NCBI GenBank assembly: GCA_035267185.1
Contig: DATFLY010000138.1
Coordinates: 1 to 29,266, forward strand
Length of the DNA: 29,266 nt
Source of the DNA: JAUIBE01 sp035267185
GTDB lineage: Bacteria > Pseudomonadota > Gammaproteobacteria > Xanthomonadales > SZUA-36
Direction: 5' to 3'
In this document: in pieces, positions 23,564 to 29,266 of the stretch
Numbering within the stretch: position 1 is the stretch's first letter
Layout of the letters: each line of letters begins with the position of its first letter
Position numbers and translations under genes: made by a program
Notes under the pieces: model-generated
What the model was told of the DNA's origin: nothing
What the model saw: the letters and a program-made list of their open reading frames with translations, nothing else
Database searches by the model: none

Positions 23564-24215
23564 CCTGAGATTCCTTTTTTGTTTCCAGCCAACGCAGGAT
23601 CGGCTCTGTGCCGCTTGTCAGGTTGGTATTCAGCGCGGCACAAGCCATTTCCAGGTCGCCTGCATCGAGTGCATCCATGATGGCCAGGTGCTCATCAACG
23701 GCTGTTGCGGTGTGCACCTGCTCGCGCAGGTAGGCAATTTCGTAACGGCGGGTGCGCATGATGGATTGTTTGATCAGGCCGAGCAGAACCGGGTTGTTGC
23801 ATCCCTGGACCAGCAGCAAATGCCAATCGTCATCGACCTGGATCCTTCGCAATGCCCCTTTTGCTGAGGACAACTTTTCGTTGAGTTTTCTGAGCTTTGC
23901 CAGTGTCGCTGCCCCGGGCAGACCGGCAAGGCGCAGGGCACCAACATCAAGCAGGGGCCTGACCGCGTAGACATCAAGAAACTCTTCCCTCGTCAGCGGC
24001 CGTACAAACATGCCGCGTCGGGGTTTTGCTTCCAGAGCACCTTCTGCCGCCAGCATCGCAAGCGCCTCTCGTAATGGCGTACGGCTGACACCCATCTGCT
24101 CCGACAAGTGCACCTCGTTGATGCGCGAATTCGCTGCCAATCGCCCGTCCGCGATCATGAATCGCAGGGTTTCAGCCAGTTCGACACTGATGTTGTTTCT
24201 TTCCAATAATTGCAT
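23556..24215 (-). CDS. GntR-family regulator, FCD (FadR-like) subfamily
   Basis: A 219-residue repressor. The N-terminal winged helix (about 8-72) has HLSEQMGVSRTPLREALAMLAAEGALEAKPRRGMFV. The C-terminal all-helical FCD ligand domain (about 78-205) includes VRPLLDVGALRLA, the metal-site candidate histidine in DDWHLLLVQG and a later HLAIMDALDAGD. FCD proteins usually sense small organic acids and bind short palindromes. The ATG at 24215 abuts a perfect palindrome and lacks a ribosome site. It overlaps the serine hydrolase gene, so the pair is one unit, probably autoregulated. Confidence 0.92.
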   Translation of the reverse strand: MQLLERNNISVELAETLRFMIADGRLAANSRINEVHLSEQMGVSRTPLREALAMLAAEGALEAKPRRGMFVRPLTREEFLDVYAVRPLLDVGALRLAGLPGAATLAKLRKLNEKLSSAKGALRRIQVDDDWHLLLVQGCNNPVLLGLIKQSIMRTRRYEIAYLREQVHTATAVDEHLAIMDALDAGDLEMACAALNTNLTSGTEPILRWLETKKESQDV

Positions 24216-24227
24216 ACTGTATACAGT
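24216..24227. promoter_or_regulatory. Candidate GntR operator
   Basis: ACTGTATACAGT is a perfect 12-bp palindrome lying directly against the GntR start codon. The TGTATACA core is of the type bound by FCD-subfamily GntR proteins. A bound repressor would cover the promoter or the translation start, giving autoregulation. Confidence 0.6.
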
Positions 24228-24252
24228 TTGACTGAATGCAATGAATGGTTCA

Positions 24253-24310
24253 ACCCCTTTTGGGGGTCAGGGACAGAAGGAGGATTTCAAATCAGAATTT
24301 GATTTCTGAC
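24253..24310. repeat. GGGGTCAG-type repeat remnant
   Basis: The intergenic segment holds CCCCTTTTGGGG followed by GGTCAGGGACAG and then an inverted repeat TCAGAA/TTCTGA (24292-24297 and 24304-24309). The string resembles the ends of REP-associated transposase elements, as does the one near 9367-9386. No transposase is present. Confidence 0.3.
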
Positions 24311-24324
24311 GGAGAAGACTACTT

Positions 24325-24347
24325 GGGAGGCCCAAAGAGGGCCTCCC
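24325..24347 (-). terminator. Stem-loop downstream of secF
   Basis: A perfect 9-bp stem GGGAGGCCC/GGGCCTCCC with a 5-nt loop (AAAGA) starts 18 bp beyond the secF stop (24366, minus strand). It is GC-rich and very stable, but no clear U-tract follows on the minus strand. It probably ends the yajC-secDF transcript or protects its 3' end. Confidence 0.6.
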
Positions 24348-24365
24348 GGAATGATTGGTCGGTGA

Positions 24366-25307
24366 TCAGGGCATCGAATCGAGATTCTCGCCCTCTTTCT
24401 CAACCTGCAACAGGTCGAATTTGCTGACACCCAGTCGCAACAGGGATGTGCTCGCCACGTAGATGGACGAATACGTACCGATGATCACACCCACGATAAG
24501 CGTGAATGCAAAGGCATGAATGATTTCGCCGCCAAACACGAACAATGCAACCAGCACCAGCAGTGTGGTCAACGATGTCATCACGGTGCGTGACAGGGTC
24601 TGGTTCACCGATGTATTCACCACGGTTATCGGATCGGACTTGATCATCCTTGGGAAGTTTTCGCGAATACGGTCAAACAGCACGATCGTATCGTTAAGCG
24701 AATAACCGATCACCGCGAGCAGCGCCGCGACCACGGTCAGATCAAACTGGATCTGGACCAGCGAGATGATGCCCATGGATATGGTGATGTCATGTATCAG
24801 GGCAATCACGGCGCCTACCGAGAATCGCCACTGAAACCGGAACATCACGTACAGGAAAATACCGATCAGGGCGTAGATAACCGCCAGTATGCCCTGCTCT
24901 GTCAGTTCTTCACCCACTTGTGGGCCGACAAACTCAACGCGCAACATCTCGACTTCGCCTTCAACACCCGTCTGGAGCGCATCAAGTACGACGGTCGAAA
25001 TTTCTGCAGTGCTTTCCTCTTCGCTTCTTGGCGGAATACGAACAACGATGTCCGATGCAGCACCAAAAGTCTGCACCACGGCATCATTCAGACCAGCCTC
25101 TTGCAGGTTGGTCCGAACCTGTTCAATATCGGCGGCAGCCGGGAAGGTGACCTCGATCAGCGTTCCGCCGGTGAAGTCCAGGCCAAAGTTCAGCCCCCGG
25201 GTGACCAGCGATCCAATACTCACCACCATCAATACAGCGGAAAGTATCAGGGCGATATTGCTTCGCCCCATGAAGTCAAAATTGCTATTGCCTTTCAGAA
25301 TTTGCAT
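24366..25307 (-). CDS. secF: SecF, protein translocase subunit
   Basis: A 313-residue inner-membrane protein of the SecDF complex, which uses the proton gradient to pull proteins through SecYEG on the periplasmic side. Six helices are visible: TM1 at 18-35, then a periplasmic P1-like domain containing DFTGGTLIEV near residue 42, then the TM2-6 block with GYSLNDTIVLFDRIREN and VNQTLSRTVMTSLTTLLVLVALFVFGG. The length equals that of the family. It lies 20 bp after secD and is the last gene of the operon. Confidence 0.96.
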   Translation of the reverse strand: MQILKGNSNFDFMGRSNIALILSAVLMVVSIGSLVTRGLNFGLDFTGGTLIEVTFPAAADIEQVRTNLQEAGLNDAVVQTFGAASDIVVRIPPRSEEESTAEISTVVLDALQTGVEGEVEMLRVEFVGPQVGEELTEQGILAVIYALIGIFLYVMFRFQWRFSVGAVIALIHDITISMGIISLVQIQFDLTVVAALLAVIGYSLNDTIVLFDRIRENFPRMIKSDPITVVNTSVNQTLSRTVMTSLTTLLVLVALFVFGGEIIHAFAFTLIVGVIIGTYSSIYVASTSLLRLGVSKFDLLQVEKEGENLDSMP

Positions 25308-25327
25308 AAGATTCTCTACCCCGGCCG

Positions 25328-27160
25328 CTAGATACGTAGCTTGGCCACGCGTTTGCGACCGCCGTAAATCAGATTAACCACCGCACGTGTACCCATGATG
25401 GCAGTGAACATCGAGGTCACGATACCCAGGGAAAGCGTGATCGCGAAGCCCTTGATTGGTCCGGTTCCAAACAGGAACAGCACGAATGCGGCAATCAGGG
25501 TTGTGATGTTGGCATCAGCAATGGTCGAGAAGGCCTTGTCGTAACCGGCCCGAATACTGGCCTGTGGCGTGTTCCCGTTGCGGAGTTCTTCACGTATTCG
25601 CTCAAATATAAGAACGTTGGCGTCTACCGCCATACCCACGGTCAGAACGATACCGGCGATACCGGGCATGGTCAGCGTGGCGCCCAGCATAGAAAGCAGA
25701 GAAATCAACAGGATAAGGTTGACGAACAGCGCTATGTCAGCAACCAGTCCGAAGACCCTGTAATACAGCGCCATAAACACCAGGACCAAAAGGAAGCCAA
25801 TAACGACGGATTTGAAACCCTGTTCTACATTGAGCTTACCCAGGCTCGGGCCGACAGTGCGTTCTTCTACGATTTCCATGGGCGCCGCGAGAGCACCGGC
25901 ACGCAGAAGGAGCGCCAATTGGCTGGCTTCATCGATAGAATCAAGGCCCGTGGTCTGGAATCGCTTGCCAAACGGCTCGCGAACCACAGCAACACTGATC
26001 ACTTCTTCAGTTTTTCTGCCCCCCGGTTTTTGTTCGATGTATACAACCGCCATTCGGTTGCCCACGTTTTCACGTGTGAAATCGAGCATGCGTCCGGCAC
26101 CCACACCATCAAGCGTAACGCTCACCTGCGGCTGCCCGGTGCGCTGGTCAAATCCGCTGGATGCACCAATCAGCTGGTCACCAGAGACAATCAGGCGCTT
26201 CTTGAGCAGGACTGGCTGACCTTCATTGTCCGAATAAAGGCGTGACTCCGGAGGCACCCTGCCGGTTTGCGCAGCTGTGTAAGCATCATGCCCCTCATCA
26301 ACAGCGCGGTACTCCAGGGTGGCGGTCGCACCAATAATCTTCTTGGCCTCAACCGTGTCCTGAACACCCGGCAACTGGACCACGACTCGTTCGGCACCCT
26401 GTTGCTGAATGACTGGTTCTGCAACACCCAGTTCATTGACGCGATTGCGCAGCGTGGTGATGTTCTGGCGCAATGCGGTTTGCTGAAGTTCCAGCAGCTG
26501 CTGCTCCTCGACCGTGGCCGACAGACCAAAATTTTCACCCTGGTCAATCTCGCGAACATTCAGACCCACAAGGCTTTCATTGGTGTCCAGAATTTCTTCC
26601 GTGCGGGCGCGATCTTCTTCAGAACGCAACATCATCAAAAGGCCATTACCTTCGCGCCTTACCGAGATATAGCGAATTCCTTCTTCACGCAGGGCTGTCC
26701 GAATATCGTCAACGAAGCGATCCAGTTGCTGGCCACGGGCGGTATCCATATCGACCTGCATCAGGAAGTGAACTCCGCCCTGGAGGTCCAGACCCAGCGT
26801 CATGGGCTTGCCACCGAATGCGCGCAAGGATGGAGGCGTTGCATGCGCAAGGTTCAGCGCTACGACATATTGCTCTCCCAGGGCTTCCTTGATCGCCTCT
26901 GATGCCTGCAATTGGGCATCCGAATTATTGAAGCGATACAGCAAACGGTTGTCGATTTGTTCGCGGCTTTTATAGTCAACTCCCGCAACAACCAGTGCAT
27001 CGTCAACCGTGGTCGACAGGTCGGCAGGAATCGAAAAGCCGCGCGCCGAGGTCACCTGCACTGCAGGGTCCTTACCAAACAGGTTCGGCAGTGCGTATAC
27101 GGCACCCAACACGAGGATGATCGTGATGAGTATGTACTTCCAGGCAGGATATTGATTCAT
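25328..27160 (-). CDS. secD: SecD, protein translocase subunit
   Basis: A 610-residue partner of SecF, close to the 615 residues of E. coli SecD. TM1 is at 8-28. A large periplasmic region (30-440) carries the P1 head, including GLDLQGGVHFLM (123-134) and the later VVQLPGVQDTVEAKKIIG. The C-terminal membrane block has TMPGIAGIVLTVGMAVDANVLIFERIREE, with the conserved D/N pair linked to proton transfer. It follows yajC by 50 bp and precedes secF by 20 bp in the same operon. Confidence 0.96.
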   Translation of the reverse strand: MNQYPAWKYILITIILVLGAVYALPNLFGKDPAVQVTSARGFSIPADLSTTVDDALVVAGVDYKSREQIDNRLLYRFNNSDAQLQASEAIKEALGEQYVVALNLAHATPPSLRAFGGKPMTLGLDLQGGVHFLMQVDMDTARGQQLDRFVDDIRTALREEGIRYISVRREGNGLLMMLRSEEDRARTEEILDTNESLVGLNVREIDQGENFGLSATVEEQQLLELQQTALRQNITTLRNRVNELGVAEPVIQQQGAERVVVQLPGVQDTVEAKKIIGATATLEYRAVDEGHDAYTAAQTGRVPPESRLYSDNEGQPVLLKKRLIVSGDQLIGASSGFDQRTGQPQVSVTLDGVGAGRMLDFTRENVGNRMAVVYIEQKPGGRKTEEVISVAVVREPFGKRFQTTGLDSIDEASQLALLLRAGALAAPMEIVEERTVGPSLGKLNVEQGFKSVVIGFLLVLVFMALYYRVFGLVADIALFVNLILLISLLSMLGATLTMPGIAGIVLTVGMAVDANVLIFERIREELRNGNTPQASIRAGYDKAFSTIADANITTLIAAFVLFLFGTGPIKGFAITLSLGIVTSMFTAIMGTRAVVNLIYGGRKRVAKLRI

Positions 27161-27210
27161 ACTTCAGACTCGAATTCGTCCGCAGATCGCGGTACTTTCG
27201 GGGGCGTCGT

Positions 27211-27540
27211 CTATTCTGACGACTTCACAGTGCCCTTGGGCATGACGCTGGCAACAGCGTGCTTCTGTAGCTTGACCTCGACGTTTTCGGCGATCTTCAC
27301 CTTTACAAAAGTGTCTCCAACATCGGTAATCTTGCCGAGTAAGCCACCGTTGGTGACCACCTCGTCACCCTTGTCCAGTCCGGCAACCAGCGCACGGTGT
27401 TCCTTGGCACGCTTCATCTGCGGACGGATCAACAGGAAATAAAAGATGACAAAAATGATGATGAGCGGCAGAAAGCTCATCAGGCCGCCGCCCTGTGGCG
27501 CGGCATCCTGCGCGTATGCGCTGGCAATAAGGAAATCCAT
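27211..27540 (-). CDS. yajC: YajC, SecDF accessory subunit
   Basis: A 109-residue single-pass membrane protein that joins the SecDF-YajC-YidC complex. It has one N-terminal helix (about 20-40, FLPLIIIFVIFYFLLIRPQ) and the family motif IRPQMKRAKEH, followed by GDEVVTNGGLLGKI and a KLQKHAVASVMPKG tail. The ATG at 27540 has a GAGG ribosome site. It is separated from tgt by an unusually long 880-bp spacer, so it probably also has its own promoter. Confidence 0.96.
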   Translation of the reverse strand: MDFLIASAYAQDAAPQGGGLMSFLPLIIIFVIFYFLLIRPQMKRAKEHRALVAGLDKGDEVVTNGGLLGKITDVGDTFVKVKIAENVEVKLQKHAVASVMPKGTVKSSE

Positions 27541-27578
27541 GGAAAGCCTCTATGTTCTGTTATTCAGCCGATATGGGG

Positions 27579-27611
27579 GTAAGTGGCTGTGATTCAATCC
27601 AAGCCACTCAC
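27579..27611 (-). other. Stem-loop in the yajC leader
   Basis: AGTGGCT (27582-27588) pairs with AGCCACT (27602-27608) across a 13-nt loop; two more pairs form after one mismatch. It lies between the proposed -10 at 27632-27637 and the yajC start. No T-run is seen, so it may be a leader structure rather than a terminator. Confidence 0.35.
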
Positions 27612-27631
27612 GTAAAAACGGCAAGCGGGGC

Positions 27632-27637
27632 ATTATA
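27632..27637 (-). promoter_or_regulatory. Candidate -10 of a yajC-secDF promoter
   Basis: On the minus strand the hexamer is a perfect TATAAT, about 92 bp upstream of the yajC ATG, in an AT-rich patch that contrasts with its surroundings. No good -35 is found at 16-18 bp, so this is tentative. A separate promoter would make sense because the repeat-filled spacer cuts yajC off from tgt. Confidence 0.4.
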
Positions 27638-27695
27638 TATGAAAGACTTAACAAGTCATACGGCATTACAACCAAACCCGAACCATCTGATGAGT

Positions 27696-27803
27696 GGTCG
27701 CGAAGGAGAATGCCTTTTCACGACACGCGCAAGTACTTCCCTGTAGCTCTGAGGCGACGTCCATGTCGCCTAAGGTCGTGAAAAGGCATTCTCCTCCACG
27801 ACC
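27696..27803. repeat. Composite palindrome, copy 1
   Basis: Arms at 27696-27724 and 27775-27803 are complementary at 27 of 29 positions. The 50-bp core (27725-27774) contains a second hairpin, AGGCGAC-GTCCAT-GTCGCCT (27752-27771). Copy 2 carries the same core in reverse orientation. Confidence 0.9.
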
Positions 27804-27894
27804 CTGCAGGTCGGAGAGGCCTGAAAGGCCGTAGCCATGTCTTGAGAGTGGCACCATCGCAGATTTGCAACAGGCGCTTGCTTAGCAGACATCG

Positions 27895-27942
27895 CTATTT
27901 TCACACCGCAGCATCTAGCCAATTGCCGATTGAACAAAGCTC
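27895..27942 (+). repeat. 48-bp direct repeat, copy A
   Basis: This segment, starting CTATTTTCACACCGC, matches 28054-28101 at roughly 80% of positions when one small shift is allowed. Shared blocks are TATTTTCAC, AGCCAA and TGCCGATT. Confidence 0.7.
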
Positions 27943-28053
27943 GGCGGAATGGCTGAACGTGGGCCATGGGCCCATAAATGCCGTCGAGACGGGTGGCCTG
28001 ACTCGCAAGCACAGGAGGTGGTTCTCGCGCTGCGTTTCATGGGGCAGGCACGG

Positions 28054-28101
28054 GTATTTTCACTCCGCGGCATTAAGCCAAATGCCGATTAACAAGAGCT
28101 C
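28054..28101 (+). repeat. 48-bp direct repeat, copy B
   Basis: Second copy of the repeat at 27895-27942. It also contains its own stem, CGGCAT/ATGCCG with an 8-nt loop (28068-28087). Its first half belongs to the 25-bp module that recurs inverted near the tgt stop. Confidence 0.7.
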
Positions 28102-28114
28102 TACCAGACAGCAA

Positions 28115-28224
28115 GACGCGGGATATGGGTTTGCCTTTCAAGACCTTAGGCGACATGGACGTCGCCTAAGAGCCACAGGGATGTGTTTATGCGTGTCTTG
28201 AAAGGCGTGCCCAAATCCCGCGTC
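28115..28224. repeat. Composite palindrome, copy 2 (inverted relative to copy 1)
   Basis: Arms at 28115-28144 and 28195-28224 are complementary at 26 of 30 positions. The 50-bp core (28145-28194), reverse-complemented, is identical to the core of copy 1 at 43 of 50 positions. It includes the inner hairpin CTTAGGCGAC-ATGGAC-GTCGCCTAAG. The inner arm ends (GCCTTT-CA-GAC) are shared with copy 1, while the outer arm sequences differ yet still pair with each other. Confidence 0.9.
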
Positions 28225-28416
28225 CCTTGCTACGACCCAAACACGTTATGAGGGGAGAGCCCTTGTGGCCATTTGAGCAGCCCGGAGTGGAAATACCTGG
28301 GCCTGCCTCATTAATGGTGGACCCATTCCGCGTTCCTTGCGACGACCCAAACAGGATTATGAGGGGAGCCCTTGCGGCCATTTGAGCAGCCCGGAGTGAA
28401 AATGCCGGTGCCTGCC
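28215..28416 (+). repeat. Tandem direct repeat, two copies with 110-bp offset
   Basis: Copy one is 28215-28308 and copy two 28325-28416. They share long blocks such as ACGACCCAAACA, TTATGAGGGGAG and GGCCATTTGAGCAGCCCGGA, with small indels. The first copy begins inside the right arm of composite palindrome 2. Confidence 0.85.
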
Positions 28417-28432
28417 TGGGTTATTTCACTCC
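28393..28432 (-). repeat. Inverted repeat spanning the tgt stop codon
   Basis: GGAGTGAAA (28393-28401) pairs perfectly with TTTCACTCC (28424-28432). The right arm lies in the last tgt codons and stop; the left arm is part of the spacer's 25-bp module. On the tgt mRNA this forms a hairpin right at the stop codon. Confidence 0.65.
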
Positions 28433-29266
28433 AGAGTTGTACGTTTCGAGAAATAAATCGGCAAAGTGGGCAAGACGGCCCTCAGAAATGGCATCGCGCA
28501 TGGACTGCATCAGTTGCTGGTAGAAGTAGAGGTTGTGCGCCGTCATGAGCTGCGGACCGAGCATTTCGTTGCAGCGATCCAGGTGGCGCAGGTAGGAACG
28601 TGAAAAGCCGCCCTTGCAGGTACTGCAGCCGCATTCGGGATCAATAGGGGAAGTATCCGATTCAAAACGGGCATTTCGGATTTTCATCACGCCATGTCGG
28701 GTAAACAGGTAGCCATTGCGGGCATTACGAGTGGGCATGACGCAGTCGAACATATCAACGCCTCGGAGTACTGAAGCGATCAAATCTTCTGGCTTACCAA
28801 CGCCCATCAGGTAGCGGGGTTTGTTCTCGGGCAATGCGGGCACGGTGAATTCCAGCACCTTGTTACGCTCTTCGAACGGCTCGCCAACCGCAAGACCACC
28901 TATCGCGTAACCGTCAAAGCCGATATCGACAAGACCCGCTGCAGAATGAAGGCGCAAGGGCTCGTATACCCCGCCCTGCACAATGCCGAATAAAGCCGAA
29001 GGATTACCTTCATGGGCTGTTTTCGAACGAGCCGCCCAGCGCAAAGATAACTCCATGGAATCTCGTGCCTGCTTTTCAGTGGCCGGATAAGGCGTGCATT
29101 CATCGAAGATCATGACGATATCGGAGCCAAGTGAGCGCTGAACCACCATTGATTCTTCCGGGCCGAGAAATACGCGGTCACCATTGACCGGAGAAGCAAA
29201 CTCGACGCCTTTTTCGCTGATCTTTCGCCGCTTGGCCAGGCTCCAGACCTGGAATCCACCGGAATC
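28421..29266 (-). CDS. tgt: Tgt, queuine tRNA-ribosyltransferase (5'-truncated by the window end)
   Basis: This is the C-terminal 281 codons of bacterial Tgt, which swaps guanine-34 for preQ1 in GU(N)-anticodon tRNAs. The frame is open to base 29266 and begins at DSGGFQVWSL, the segment with the first active-site aspartate. It continues through SPVNGDRVF, LFGIVQGGVYEPLR, DGYAIGGLAVGEP, RYLMGVGKPED and the zinc site CGCSTCKGG with a downstream histidine (LMTAHNLYF). The catalytic Asp lies in GVDMFDCVMPTRNARNG. The position upstream of yajC-secDF is the standard one. Its last codons and stop are overlapped by an inverted repeat of the spacer. Confidence 0.96.
   Translation of the reverse strand, partial: DSGGFQVWSLAKRRKISEKGVEFASPVNGDRVFLGPEESMVVQRSLGSDIVMIFDECTPYPATEKQARDSMELSLRWAARSKTAHEGNPSALFGIVQGGVYEPLRLHSAAGLVDIGFDGYAIGGLAVGEPFEERNKVLEFTVPALPENKPRYLMGVGKPEDLIASVLRGVDMFDCVMPTRNARNGYLFTRHGVMKIRNARFESDTSPIDPECGCSTCKGGFSRSYLRHLDRCNEMLGPQLMTAHNLYFYQQLMQSMRDAISEGRLAHFADLFLETYNSGVK

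Larger units (their letters stand above)
27541..28420. other. Repeat-rich tgt-yajC spacer
   Basis: This 880-bp stretch has no credible gene: no frame shows a family signature, and the short open frames cross the palindromes. It contains a possible promoter and leader stem-loop near yajC, two composite palindromes, a pair of 48-bp direct repeats (27895-27942 and 28054-28101), a tandem duplication (28215-28416) and a 25-bp module seen in both orientations. The tgt-yajC gap in relatives is usually short, so this looks like an expansion by repeats. The individual parts are listed separately. Confidence 0.8.

Noticed and set aside
27842..28201. 119-codon open frame in the tgt-yajC spacer
   Set aside because: It runs through repeats and the composite palindrome, and no recognisable protein features are seen.
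27696..28224. Integron attC sites
   Set aside because: The composite palindromes lack RYYYAAC/GTTRRRY core sites, and no integrase or gene cassettes are present.
27696..28224. Retron non-coding RNA
   Set aside because: No reverse transcriptase gene lies nearby in the window.
28215..28416. CRISPR array
   Set aside because: There are only two long, imperfect, adjacent repeats, no uniform spacers and no cas genes.

Overview
The window is a stretch of an environmental, probably marine, gammaproteobacterial chromosome; I cannot resolve the genus from sequence alone. Three things point to Gammaproteobacteria: the order tgt-yajC-secD-secF followed by a divergent suhB/trmJ pair (as in Pseudomonas), an E. 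coli-sized RimK, and a QseBC/PmrAB/BqsRS-type two-component system. Coding density is high and many genes overlap by ATGA or TAATG. No tRNA, rRNA, CRISPR array, intact insertion sequence or prophage was seen.

Region 1 (1-9333, plus strand) is the most unusual part. After a truncated flavin monooxygenase, an intergenic CTTAAG-N5-CTTAAG box (984-1000) precedes an apparently continuous ten-gene run: thermostable-hemolysin-family protein, AMP-forming acyl ligase, haem-oxygenase-like iron enzyme, SDR, TPR/TatT-like lipid-or-solute accessory protein, OmpR-type response regulator, QseC-type kinase, periplasmic cupredoxin-like protein, FTR1 iron permease and an outer-membrane-like protein. The box matches the DNA site used by PmrA/QseB/BqsR regulators, the family encoded inside the run. 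I infer an autoregulated, metal-responsive operon that couples iron entry to an iron-dependent biosynthetic pathway acting on an activated acid, probably a fatty acid.

Region 2 (9334-12298) holds small stress and detoxification genes: an AraC/GyrI-type regulator divergent from a VOC protein, an alkyltransferase-like DNA repair protein, and a PNPOx-fold flavoprotein, with REP-like hairpins between convergent genes.

Region 3 (12358-19752, minus strand) has two blocks. The upstream one is a tight five-gene cation block: MscS-like channel, stand-alone MgtE-N/CBS protein, MgtE, CNNM/DUF21 protein and Na+/Ca2+ exchanger. The downstream one is a rimK block: retropepsin-like protease, aspartoacylase-like hydrolase and RimK.

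Region 4 (19955-29266) is the conserved core: trmJ and suhB divergent, then secF, secD, yajC and tgt (cut by the window end). A GntR-serine hydrolase pair is inserted between suhB and secF. The 880-bp tgt-yajC spacer, normally short, is packed with composite palindromes, tandem repeats and inverted modules, and is the second unusual feature of the window.
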